Shown: positions 1 to 7,795 of the stretch, one piece after another
Layout of the letters: every line of letters starts with the position of its first letter
Position numbering within the stretch: position 1 is the first letter of the stretch
From: an uncultured bacterium
GTDB lineage: Bacteria; Pseudomonadota; Alphaproteobacteria; CAISDR01
Assembly (NCBI GenBank): GCA_903884125.1
Contig: CAISDR010000502.1
Coordinates: 1 to 8,560 of the forward strand
DNA: 8,560 nt
Reading direction: 5' to 3'
Notes under the pieces: generated by a model
What the model saw: the letters and a program-made list of their open reading frames with translations, nothing else
The model's database searches: none
Told to the model about the DNA's origin: nothing
Translations under genes and position numbers: made by a program

Positions 1-1566
1 ATTCGCGGCGAAGTATATATGACGCATTTGGATTTTCAGGCACTGAATACCCGTCAGGTTGAACAGGGCGCAGAACCATTCGCCAATCCGCGCAACGCAG
101 CAGCAGGTTCCCTGCGCCAGCTTGATTCAGCCATTACCGCCAGTCGCCCCCTGGCTTTTTTTGCCTATGCCTGGGGCGAGACAAGTCAGTTGCCAGCAGC
201 GACCCAGTCAGAAATGATTAAATGTTTTGGTGACTGGGGCCTGCCGATCAATCCGATTGCCGCACTTGCAACAGATGTTGATGGCCTGATGCGGTTTTAC
301 GCGCAGATCGAATTGCAACGCAGCGCCCTTGGCTATGATATCGACGGTGTCGTCTATAAGGTTGACCGACTTGATTTGCAGGAACGGCTGGGCATGGTCT
401 CGCGCGCACCGCGCTGGGCCATTGCGCACAAATTTCCAGCGGAACAGGCACGTACACGATTACTTGATATTGAAATACAGGTTGGACGTACCGGTGCCTT
501 GACGCCGGTTGCCAAACTTTTGCCTGTAAGTGTCGGCGGCGTGGTCGTATCTAATGCGACCTTGCACAATGCTGATGAAATCGCCCGCAAGGATATTCGC
601 ATCGGCGATCTGGTTTTGGTCCAGCGCGCCGGTGACGTGATACCGCAGATCGTCGAAGTAGTTCTGGCCGAAAGGCCAGAAAGCGCTGCTCCCTATCGGT
701 TCCCGGAAACCTGTCCGGTCTGTGGCAGTCATGCCGTTCGGGAACACAATGAAAAAACCGGCAAGGTCGATGCCGTCAGTCGATGTACGGGCGGCCTGAT
801 CTGCCCTGCACAGGCTATGGAGCGCTTGAAACATTTCGTCTCGCGCAATGCCTTCGATATCGAAGGACTGGACGACAAGCGTATAGACTGGTTTGTCAAT
901 GAAGGTCTGATCGGTCAGCCAGCGGATATTTTCACCCTTGCCGCAAGGGATGGGGAATCGGATACCAAACTGGCCAAACACAAAGGCTGGAAGGAAAAAT
1001 CAGCATCCAATCTTTTTGCAGCAATTGAAATGCGGCGCAGGATTGGCCTTGATCGATTTTTATTCGCCCTAGGTATCCGGCATGTGGGCGAAGCAACTGC
1101 CCGCCTTCTGGCCCGCGCCTATGGCACCATTGATGCTTTTCTCAAGACAATGAGCGATGCTACCGATCGTTCGGGAGACGCTTATCAGGAATTGCTGGGA
1201 TTGGACCAGATTGGCGATACGGTCGCCAGCGCCCTGCTGGATTTCTTTGCCGAACCTCATAATCAGACCGTTGTTGCCGACCTTGTTGCCGAGCTGACGA
1301 TAGAGCCGATGGCACAGGTTGCCCGCGATTCTGTTATCAGTGGGAAAACAGTGGTCTTTACCGGAACGCTGGTTCAGATGACGCGGGACGAAGCCAAGGC
1401 GCGTGCGGAATCGCTGGGTGCCAAGGTCGCAGGATCAGTAAGTGCCAAAACCGATTATGTGATTGCGGGTGAAAGTGCTGGGTCCAAGCTTGAGAAAGCC
1501 CGCGCTCTGTCCGTGCAGATCCTGAGCGAAGATGAGTGGCTGGCGCTGATCACCCCTCAGGGGTGA
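1..1566 (+). CDS. ligA: NAD+-dependent DNA ligase LigA (5' truncated by window edge)
   Basis: LigA seals nicks in duplex DNA using NAD+, joining Okazaki fragments and completing repair in the cytoplasm. The reading frame is open from base 1 and already starts inside the protein (RGEVYM, bases 4-21), so the true start and the adenylated-lysine KxDG motif lie left of the window; about 520 residues are present of a usual 670-720. Seen in order: the nucleotidyltransferase motif DGVVYK (from base 343), the AIAHKFP motif (around base 421-438), QVGRTG then ATLHN of the OB fold, a four-cysteine zinc finger (Cys codons at 712, 721, 784, 802), helix-hairpin-helix repeats (about bases 850-1250), and a C-terminal BRCT domain starting near base 1336 (SGKTVVFTGTL) and ending just before TGA 1564-1566. 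The spacing between the two cysteine pairs is longer than I recall for E. coli LigA. No frameshift or missing motif in the visible part. Converges on the minus-strand operon with a 10-nt overlap. Confidence 0.97.
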   Translation: MRGEVYMTHLDFQALNTRQVEQGAEPFANPRNAAAGSLRQLDSAITASRPLAFFAYAWGETSQLPAATQSEMIKCFGDWGLPINPIAALATDVDGLMRFYAQIELQRSALGYDIDGVVYKVDRLDLQERLGMVSRAPRWAIAHKFPAEQARTRLLDIEIQVGRTGALTPVAKLLPVSVGGVVVSNATLHNADEIARKDIRIGDLVLVQRAGDVIPQIVEVVLAERPESAAPYRFPETCPVCGSHAVREHNEKTGKVDAVSRCTGGLICPAQAMERLKHFVSRNAFDIEGLDDKRIDWFVNEGLIGQPADIFTLAARDGESDTKLAKHKGWKEKSASNLFAAIEMRRRIGLDRFLFALGIRHVGEATARLLARAYGTIDAFLKTMSDATDRSGDAYQELLGLDQIGDTVASALLDFFAEPHNQTVVADLVAELTIEPMAQVARDSVISGKTVVFTGTLVQMTRDEAKARAESLGAKVAGSVSAKTDYVIAGESAGSKLEKARALSVQILSEDEWLALITPQG

Positions 1567-1567
1567 T
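1549..1567. terminator. Perfect inverted repeat over two convergent stop codons; possible bidirectional terminator
   Basis: The arms ATCACCCCT (1549-1557) and AGGGGTGAT (1559-1567) are exact reverse complements around a single C at 1558. As RNA this folds to an 8-bp stem with a 3-nt loop on either strand. It contains the ligA stop (TGA 1564-1566) and the minus-strand stop (complement of 1557-1559) of the PMT-like glycosyltransferase. Neither side is followed by a run of T, so it does not match a classic intrinsic terminator. It may instead be a transcript-end or RNA-stabilising hairpin. The symmetry is seen directly; the terminator function is inference. Confidence 0.4.
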
Positions 1568-3272
1568 TGGCATCACGGAACAGGGTCAATGTTACTTCAC
1601 GCCCGTTGGAGTAGTTTCGACCTTCGACCTGTGCGCCGGGTATGACGGTCACGCCATTTTCACCAAGTGCTGTGACAAAGGCGTCACCCAGGCGATTTTC
1701 CACGAATATGATCGTCTCGGGTTGTGCGATCAACCGTGCGGCTGCTTCTTCACCCGTGTTCAACAATTTGACCTGTGTGCCAAGCAGGAACGGAACACTG
1801 GCTTCGCTATATCCGGCCACTGCAATCGGGCGCATCCGCTGTGGATCGAGTCTGGTCACCGCCATGGCAAGCTGGGGTGATAAAAACAATCGGTCCAGAC
1901 GCGGCCCGACCTGTCCCAGAATGCCAGCTACCGATACGCCGCCCAGAATAATCGCAACAATGGCCGCATGTGGCCGCCGGCTGCTGATCCACAATCCCGT
2001 AACGGCGACCATCAGAATAATCAGGCTGACCAGCGGCAGCCATGTTCCCGAGGCCCGCAGGTAGGGCCAGCCCCCAGTGCCCAGTCCCTGCGACAACAAC
2101 AATACTGTTAGCGGCGCGCCATAGATCAAGGGAGCGGCAATCACCAGTCCAATCAGGCCCAGTGTTGGCACCAGCCATAATGCGACCGATGCCCAACGCA
2201 GGCCGCGCCCCGCATCAATCTGTCCCATTACCGCGCGCGCGCAAAGCAAAGACAGCGCTGGTAAGAGTGGCAGCGTATAATGTGGCAGTTTGTTGGGAAC
2301 CAGTTCGAACAATATCCAGCCAGGCACCAGCCAGGCCAGACAGATCATTACGGATGCATCACATCGATCTTTAAATCCGCGCCACAGGCCCATCAGAACA
2401 AATAGGGATGCGGGCCAAAAGACACCAGGCATTAATGCAAGATGATAAAGCGGCGGTGCGCCGTGCCACAGGTCACCACCACTTGCCAGTTTTGGCGCAA
2501 GATCGCCACCAATAGCGCGTTCAAAAAATGCCCAGTTGGTAGCAAGGCCAATTGCAATAAACCACGGCAGGGTAATGCCAAGTGTGACGGCTGATCCTAC
2601 AAGTGGCCGCAGCCGCAAAAGCCATCGCCCGTTTCTGGACACGATGAATATTGTAATTGCGGTTAGCGCCACAATTGTTGGGCCAACCGGTCCCTTGATA
2701 AGGATGGCACCGCCAAGCCCTGCCCAGAAGCTCAGTGTCACCCATATGGGTTCGCGTGTTTGCGTATTCAGATAATGGCGTATCAACGACCAAAGGCTCA
2801 GCATGATCATTGCGCATTGCACGCTGTCGGTTTTGGCCAGCATGGCTTCACCCACCTGCACCAGACAGGTTGCCATAAATGCACCCGCCAAAAGGCCCAC
2901 ATAATGCCCGAACAGCATACGGCCCATGGCAAAGGTCAAAAGCGCCGTTGCGACAGCACCCAAAATTGAAGGAATGCGATAGACCGCAATCACGGTGCGA
3001 AAACCGGACCCGAACAATTTAACAGCCGCCGACTGAAGCCAATAGATGCCAATTGGCTTTTTATGGCGCGGTTCATCCTGAAGGTTGATGTTTACAAAAT
3101 CGCCAGTCTCGACCATCTGTTTACTGGCCTGGGCAAAGCGTGCCTCATCACGGTCGGTGACCGGCATCATCACCAGCCCTGGCAATTGTACCATCAGGCA
3201 CAAAAGAATCAGGGCAATACGCGCCCCCCATGGCTGACCCAGAAATCCATGGATGGACAATTTTCCAATCAC
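1557..3272 (-). CDS. ArnT/PMT-like membrane glycosyltransferase (GT39/GT83 type)
   Basis: A polytopic inner-membrane protein that probably moves a sugar from a polyprenyl-phosphate donor onto a lipid or glycan on the periplasmic side, as ArnT does with aminoarabinose on lipid A. Seen: a first hydrophobic segment (ALILLCLMVQLPGLVMM), then the acidic loop motif TDRDEARFAQ with the family's Asp-Glu pair, the EPRHKKPIGIYWLQ segment matching the usual EKPPLFYWL, many further hydrophobic segments, a KLPHYTLPLLPAL motif typical of ArnT-like proteins, and a soluble C-terminal tail of about 100 residues. I chose GTG at 3272-3270 because it overlaps the upstream gene's TGA as GTGA, giving 571 residues; a TTG at 3305 would give 582 with a 37-nt overlap. 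Neither has a strong ribosome-binding site. Last gene of the minus-strand operon. The acceptor and the sugar cannot be read from the sequence, and I would not call it arnT. Confidence 0.9.
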   Translation of the reverse strand: MIGKLSIHGFLGQPWGARIALILLCLMVQLPGLVMMPVTDRDEARFAQASKQMVETGDFVNINLQDEPRHKKPIGIYWLQSAAVKLFGSGFRTVIAVYRIPSILGAVATALLTFAMGRMLFGHYVGLLAGAFMATCLVQVGEAMLAKTDSVQCAMIMLSLWSLIRHYLNTQTREPIWVTLSFWAGLGGAILIKGPVGPTIVALTAITIFIVSRNGRWLLRLRPLVGSAVTLGITLPWFIAIGLATNWAFFERAIGGDLAPKLASGGDLWHGAPPLYHLALMPGVFWPASLFVLMGLWRGFKDRCDASVMICLAWLVPGWILFELVPNKLPHYTLPLLPALSLLCARAVMGQIDAGRGLRWASVALWLVPTLGLIGLVIAAPLIYGAPLTVLLLSQGLGTGGWPYLRASGTWLPLVSLIILMVAVTGLWISSRRPHAAIVAIILGGVSVAGILGQVGPRLDRLFLSPQLAMAVTRLDPQRMRPIAVAGYSEASVPFLLGTQVKLLNTGEEAAARLIAQPETIIFVENRLGDAFVTALGENGVTVIPGAQVEGRNYSNGREVTLTLFRDANHP

Positions 3273-5095
3273 GCGGAAATCGGGCGGGTGACGCTGGCCA
3301 GCCAATCGGCGGTCTCGGCATCGACCAGCGGGCCGATCTCGCTACGCACCCGGTAGTGATAAGCATTGACCCAATGAATTTCCTGGGGCGTCAAAAGCGT
3401 TGGGTCGATCAGATTGCGATCAATCGGTGCAAGTGTGATGGTTTCAAATTCCATCATCGGACGATCACCGCCGGAAATGGATTTGGGCGAAGTGACGACA
3501 ATCAGGTTTTCGATGCGGATACCATAGGCATCAGTTTTGTAATAACCCGGTTCGTTGGACAGGATCATGCCCGGACGCAGCGCCACAGTGTTGCCAAGTT
3601 TGGCGATGCGCTGTGGGCCTTCATGGACGGACAGATACGAACCAACCCCGTGGCCTGTGCCATGATCATAATCCAGGCCCGCCTGCCACAATGCATAGCG
3701 TGCCAGCACGTCGAGTTGTGAGCCTGTTGTTCCTTCGGGAAAGCGGCAGGTCGCAAGCTGAATATGACCTTTGAGCACAAGCGTAAATCGCGTGCGTTCT
3801 TCGCTACCCGCAGGACCAACAGCAATGGTGCGGGTTATGTCGGTTGTGCCATCCTGATACTGGCCACCGGAATCAATCAGAAATAGTTCCCCGGACTTGA
3901 CCTTGCGGTTGGTGCGCGGGCTTGACCGGTAATGAACGATAGCCCCGTTGGGACCAGCCCCCGTAATACTATCAAAGGATAAATCCCGTAGCACGCCTGT
4001 CTGCCGCCGGAACTCATGCAGGCGTTCGCCAGCAATCAACTCGTCGATTTCGCCGCTGGCAGCATGATTGTCCAGCCATGCCAGGAATTTTGTTACCGCC
4101 GCACCATCACGCAGATGGGCCTTGCGCGTGCCGGCCAGTTCAACGGCATTCTTGCATGCCTTCGGCAACTGGCATGGGTCGACTGAATGATCCAGCTTCG
4201 CACCGGCACGTTTGAGGCGATCTGCAATCCAGAATGCAGCACTTGCCGGATCAACGCGCACCTTGGCTTTCGACTGACCCAATTCATCAAGAGCAGCCTC
4301 AAATGCATCCATCGGCGCAACGCTGACTCCATTGCCCAGATGGCGCATCACTTCGGGTGAGAGTTTATCTGGATCGATAAACCATGTGGCCGTTCCGTCA
4401 GCGCGCAACAGCGCATAGGAAAGGGCAAAGGGTGTGCGCGGCACGTCTCCGCCGCGAATGTTGAACAGCCAGGCGATGGAATCGGACAGGCTAAGCACTG
4501 CGGCTGCCTGTCCCTGATCGCCTAGCATCTGGCCGATGCGTAAACGCTTTGCGGTTGCAGATTCACCAGCCAGATCATCACTTTGAATTTCGACTTTGGC
4601 CTTGGGGCTGGCAGGCCGGTCAAGCCAGACGCTGTCCAGCGGGCTGGGGCTGGTTGCAACGATCTGTGCACCATGTCTCGCCGCCAGCGCTTCATATTGT
4701 GCGAATGCATCAACCGTATGGGTCCATGGATCAACACCAAGTCTGAAGCCCGGCTTCAACAGGGACTCGATCCATTTTTGGGGTGAGACTTCGCCACTGT
4801 TCAGGCGTTCAAAAAGATTGCCGTCCACTTCATCGACAACCTGGATGGTGTAGCGGCCATCAACAAAAACCGCTGCCTTGTCAGCCAATACCGCAGCCGT
4901 GCCAGCTGAACCGGTAAAGCCTGTGATCCATTCCAGCCGGGCACTGGCGGCCGGCACATATTCGCCCTGAAATTCATCAGCGCGCGGCACCATAAATCCA
5001 TCAAGGCCAAGCCGGACCATTTCCGCACGCAACAGTGCCAGACGTTTTGCGATTGTGGACGGGGATGGGTTCATAGAGGGGGATAGATCGATCAT
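3269..5095 (-). CDS. pepP: Xaa-Pro aminopeptidase (aminopeptidase P, M24B, long three-domain form)
   Basis: A cytosolic metallopeptidase that removes the N-terminal residue from peptides with proline in second position. At 608 residues it matches the long XPNPEP1-like form rather than the roughly 440-residue E. coli PepP. Seen: a creatinase-type N-terminal domain (VPRADEFQGEY, then WITGFTGSAG, residues 36-65), a second similar domain (about 165-320), and a pita-bread catalytic domain from about 325. The dinuclear metal ligands are all present: D408 in FLIDSGGQY, D419 in TTDITR, H482 in GTGHGVG, E515 in SNEPGYY and E529 in GIRIEN, plus H388 in AIVHYR as the likely catalytic histidine. Spacing between these agrees nearly exactly with what I recall for human XPNPEP1. 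No signal peptide. ATG at 5095 follows the upstream gene by 31 nt with no clear Shine-Dalgarno; the next Met (residue 8) is an alternative start. Its role among glycan genes is not evident. The symbol is used loosely for the family. Confidence 0.95.
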   Translation of the reverse strand: MIDLSPSMNPSPSTIAKRLALLRAEMVRLGLDGFMVPRADEFQGEYVPAASARLEWITGFTGSAGTAAVLADKAAVFVDGRYTIQVVDEVDGNLFERLNSGEVSPQKWIESLLKPGFRLGVDPWTHTVDAFAQYEALAARHGAQIVATSPSPLDSVWLDRPASPKAKVEIQSDDLAGESATAKRLRIGQMLGDQGQAAAVLSLSDSIAWLFNIRGGDVPRTPFALSYALLRADGTATWFIDPDKLSPEVMRHLGNGVSVAPMDAFEAALDELGQSKAKVRVDPASAAFWIADRLKRAGAKLDHSVDPCQLPKACKNAVELAGTRKAHLRDGAAVTKFLAWLDNHAASGEIDELIAGERLHEFRRQTGVLRDLSFDSITGAGPNGAIVHYRSSPRTNRKVKSGELFLIDSGGQYQDGTTDITRTIAVGPAGSEERTRFTLVLKGHIQLATCRFPEGTTGSQLDVLARYALWQAGLDYDHGTGHGVGSYLSVHEGPQRIAKLGNTVALRPGMILSNEPGYYKTDAYGIRIENLIVVTSPKSISGGDRPMMEFETITLAPIDRNLIDPTLLTPQEIHWVNAYHYRVRSEIGPLVDAETADWLASVTRPISA

Positions 5096-5126
5096 GCTAC
5101 CAGTTTAGGACGGAGTTGACAGCGCT

Positions 5127-6596
5127 TCAATCCGCTTTGCTTTTGGGTCTGAAAATATTATCCAGCAGCAGGTCAATCTGATTGGGCCAGGTCAGCCGCG
5201 CCAGAGTTTTGGCACCGTTTTGGCCCAATGTCTCGGCACCTGCTTGATCCAAATAAAGCTGGTCCAGTGCTTCGACCGCTTCGTCGATATCCGTGTTACC
5301 CCAGCCCTCGGTGCCGGGGATCTGATCCAGAAAAATCGGGCTTTGTGTTGACAGGGCCAGACAGTTTCCCGCTTCGATCAGGTCCAGGTGGCCGGTATTG
5401 GCCGACAGGATTGTGGGAACACCTGCGGCCATTGCCTCCATAGCGGGTAGGTTTGTACCCCCTTCGCAGCGATTGGGAAAAATGGCTGCATGAACCGAGG
5501 ACAGGATGCGCGGCAATTGTGCATTGGGGACCACACCCAGATCCACAATCGCTCTGGCCGGAATACCCAGTTCAACCAGCCAGCGCGTCAGGTCGAGCTT
5601 GCCATCGGCGTTGATATCTGGCGCGCGGTCAAAAAGGCCGCCCCAGGTCACACTGGCCGCAGCCTGTGGGACCGCTGAATGCCAGCAGATCACCAGTTCA
5701 GAATCGGGCCTGCGAAGGTTGAAGCGCCTGAAGGCTTCGAGTGCAATATCCTGTCCCTTGCGGAATTCGATTTTACCGCCAGAGAAAACCCGAAATGGTC
5801 CTTGGCGATTTGGGCGTCTTTGCGGATTGAACAGGCTGGGATCAATGCCCTGAATAACAGTCGCAACATTGTTAAAACCCATGCCGCGCACGATGTCGGC
5901 GCACCAGCTGGATCCGGCGATAATCAGTTCGTATCGCGCGGCGTCATCGCGGCCTGCAACCGATATTTCGGTATGTTCAATGAACATGATGCCGATTTCG
6001 CGCGCTGATCGGCCGACATGGGGGAAACGGCCAAAATCATTGCCCAGAGCGACCAGCAGCGGAAAATCGTAAAGTGAGTTCTGATCCAGAAAGGGTGCCA
6101 GTTGTGCCAGCGACCGGGCAAACATAGGCGCATAAGGATCGTCGCGATCAGGTGGCAGGCAAATGGCCGGATCAGCAGTCAGCGCCAGATAATCGCCGCG
6201 CTCGTCAAGGCGTTTTAAGAAGTTATGAGCATAAACCTCCCATCCCGATGTTTGTCCAGGCCCCCAGCCCAGGGCGACGGCGGGTCTTGGATCGCGGTCT
6301 GGTGGTGGCCGTCCAATGCCGGACCAATTGGCAAGTGTTGCTTGTGCAAAAACACGTTCAGCCTGTTCGGTAAAGCCCATTGCCTGCAAGACGCCGCCAT
6401 AGGCAAAATGACCACGGGGATCGGCGGGTGCCGCGATGCGGGCGTGATCGAAAAGTCGTGCTGCCTGATCAAGTGCGTTGCTGCCCGATTGATAGACGCC
6501 CAATAGACCAAGTGCCTCGCTATCAGCCGGATCAAGCGCCAGCTGGCCCAGCGCACCTGATGGATTGCCTATTGGATTAAGCGAAGCGTTGATCAC
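5127..6596 (-). CDS. GT-B glycosyltransferase, family 4 type, with N-terminal TPR-like region
   Basis: A 489-residue cytoplasmic protein expected to transfer a sugar from a nucleotide donor to a glycan or other acceptor. Residues about 14-90 form TPR-like helical repeats (ADSEALGLLGVYQ, then DPRGHFAYGGVLQAMG and QAERVFAQA). The GT-B part follows: GWGPGQTSGWEVYAHNF (110-126) resembles the N-terminal Rossmann start, and the C-terminal half has FSGGKIEFRKGQD (271-283) with the phosphate-binding basic residues K275 and K280, then NRCEGGTNLPAMEAMAAG (375-392). The usual Glu-x7-Glu donor motif is shifted here: E378 and E387 are eight residues apart. I recall EGGTNL versions in other GT4 members, so this is probably a subfamily trait. 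Start is GTG at 6596, overlapping the upstream TGA as GTGA, with an AGG about 6 nt upstream. Second gene of the operon. The sugar and acceptor are unknown; supply of activated heptose by the preceding gene is a guess from position. Confidence 0.88.
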   Translation of the reverse strand: MINASLNPIGNPSGALGQLALDPADSEALGLLGVYQSGSNALDQAARLFDHARIAAPADPRGHFAYGGVLQAMGFTEQAERVFAQATLANWSGIGRPPPDRDPRPAVALGWGPGQTSGWEVYAHNFLKRLDERGDYLALTADPAICLPPDRDDPYAPMFARSLAQLAPFLDQNSLYDFPLLVALGNDFGRFPHVGRSAREIGIMFIEHTEISVAGRDDAARYELIIAGSSWCADIVRGMGFNNVATVIQGIDPSLFNPQRRPNRQGPFRVFSGGKIEFRKGQDIALEAFRRFNLRRPDSELVICWHSAVPQAAASVTWGGLFDRAPDINADGKLDLTRWLVELGIPARAIVDLGVVPNAQLPRILSSVHAAIFPNRCEGGTNLPAMEAMAAGVPTILSANTGHLDLIEAGNCLALSTQSPIFLDQIPGTEGWGNTDIDEAVEALDQLYLDQAGAETLGQNGAKTLARLTWPNQIDLLLDNIFRPKSKAD

Positions 6597-7795
6597 AGGC
6601 GGCCTGCCAGAATTTTGCCCACCAGCTCATCGAGCGGAATTTGGCCTTCATAGAAATGCCCGACAACGCCGAAAGTATTGGCGGCTTGTAAATCTGTCGC
6701 CTTGTCGCCGATCAGAAAGGATCGGCCCCGGTCGGGATGCCAGGTGTCAGCCGCAGCTTCAAGCAGGCCCGGATTGGGTTTGCGGCAGGCACAGGGGCCG
6801 GTCAGGTCCGTTAAACCTTCGGTCGGATGGTGGGGGCAGAAATGCCACGAATCCACATGCGCGCCGTGTTTTGCAAGTTGCTCATTCATCCAGGCGTGAA
6901 GGTGGATAACGTCGTCAGCGGTGTAAAATCCGCGTGCGATTCCGGCCTGGTTGGTAACAGTTGCAACATAAAAACCACGGTCGTTCAGAAGTCGGATCGC
7001 CTTTATCGCACCGGGCATCCATTCAATCTGATCTGGCCGCGAGGCATAGCCCACATCTCGATTGATCACGCCGTCACGATCCAGAAATGCCATGGGACGT
7101 TTGGTCAGATTCGGGATCAGCGTCTGGGCGCGGGCAAAATCATCGGGGATGCCAATGTCGATAAAGGCCCCGTCAAACACGCGGCCTTCGACCAGGCCAA
7201 GTTCAGCCAATTGGGGAAAAATGTCCTTTTCAATAGATGCGGGCAGGGTGCTGATCCGATCAATCACTGATTTTTGAAGGACATAAATGCCTGCATTGAT
7301 CAGGCCCGCACCGCTATCACCTTTTTCCCGAAACGATGTGATCCTGTCTCCCTTCACCTCAACGCGGCCATAGCGACCCGCATCTTCAACCAGTCGCAGG
7401 GCCAGCCGCGCGACCGGGGCGGCGCCGGTATCCTGGGTCAGCGCCAGCAGATTAATGTCGAAAAAGCTGTCGCCATTGGCCAGCAGGAACCTTTCGGCCA
7501 GATGCGGTCGGGCAAAATGTAATGCGCCGGCGGTACCTGCTTCGGATGGTTCAACCAATACTTTTAACCGGCAGTCACGGATCATAAGCCCATCATAATG
7601 GCGCACGATTTCGGCCAGATGTCCCGCCAATAGCAGAATTTCCCGGAAGCCGTGGCGGGCTGCCTCGTTCAGAAGGGTTTCCAGAAAGGGCGCTGACCCC
7701 ACTTTCAGCAAAGGTTTCGGCGTGTGATGGGTCAATGCCCCAAGGCGCGTGCCCCGACCCCCAACCAAAAATACGGCTTGTTCGACTCTGTTCAT
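6593..7795 (-). CDS. Fused sugar-1-phosphate nucleotidyltransferase (HddC-like) / heptose 1,7-bisphosphate phosphatase (GmhB-like)
   Basis: A 400-residue two-domain cytoplasmic enzyme. Residues 1-230 are a nucleotidyltransferase: VGGRGTRLG (11-19) is the nucleotide-binding loop, followed by TPKPLL (25-30), EAGTAGAL (85-92), LLANGDSFF with metal-binding D109, NAGIYV (168-173) and a late IDIGIPDD (212-219). Residues 234-400 are a HAD-IIIA phosphatase like GmhB: LDRDGVIN with D239 and D241, TNQAGIARG (281-289), K339 in CRKP, and GDKATD (363-368). A zinc site is complete at C320, H322, C335 and C337, with the spacing I recall from E. coli GmhB. Together these suggest dephosphorylation of D-glycero-D-manno-heptose 1,7-bisphosphate and activation of the resulting heptose 1-phosphate, as GDP- or ADP-heptose, for LPS or surface glycan. 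The base and anomer cannot be told from sequence. ATG at 7795 lacks a visible Shine-Dalgarno. First gene of the operon. Confidence 0.92.
   Translation of the reverse strand: MNRVEQAVFLVGGRGTRLGALTHHTPKPLLKVGSAPFLETLLNEAARHGFREILLLAGHLAEIVRHYDGLMIRDCRLKVLVEPSEAGTAGALHFARPHLAERFLLANGDSFFDINLLALTQDTGAAPVARLALRLVEDAGRYGRVEVKGDRITSFREKGDSGAGLINAGIYVLQKSVIDRISTLPASIEKDIFPQLAELGLVEGRVFDGAFIDIGIPDDFARAQTLIPNLTKRPMAFLDRDGVINRDVGYASRPDQIEWMPGAIKAIRLLNDRGFYVATVTNQAGIARGFYTADDVIHLHAWMNEQLAKHGAHVDSWHFCPHHPTEGLTDLTGPCACRKPNPGLLEAAADTWHPDRGRSFLIGDKATDLQAANTFGVVGHFYEGQIPLDELVGKILAGRL

Noticed and set aside
460..981. 173-residue minus-strand open frame opposite ligA
   Set aside because: It lies fully antisense to strongly conserved LigA motifs, and its translation shows no recognisable domain; a shadow of the ligA codon pattern.
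1807..2196. 129-residue minus-strand open frame within the PMT-like gene
   Set aside because: Same strand but a different frame from a well-supported membrane protein; no independent features.
2231..2242. Run of alternating C and G (possible Z-DNA)
   Set aside because: Only 11 nt, and it encodes part of the membrane protein (CARAV); expected in GC-rich codons.
3230..3721. 163-residue plus-strand open frame opposite the aminopeptidase
   Set aside because: Antisense to the metal-binding C-terminal domain; composition fits a mirror of that gene.
4744..4758. Inverted repeat TGAAGCC around a single C
   Set aside because: Seven-base arms inside the aminopeptidase coding region with no positional significance; expected by chance.
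5096..5126. Possible promoter or regulatory site between the GT4 and the aminopeptidase
   Set aside because: Only 31 nt, no promoter-like hexamer pair, no repeat and no Shine-Dalgarno; treated as an ordinary intra-operon gap.
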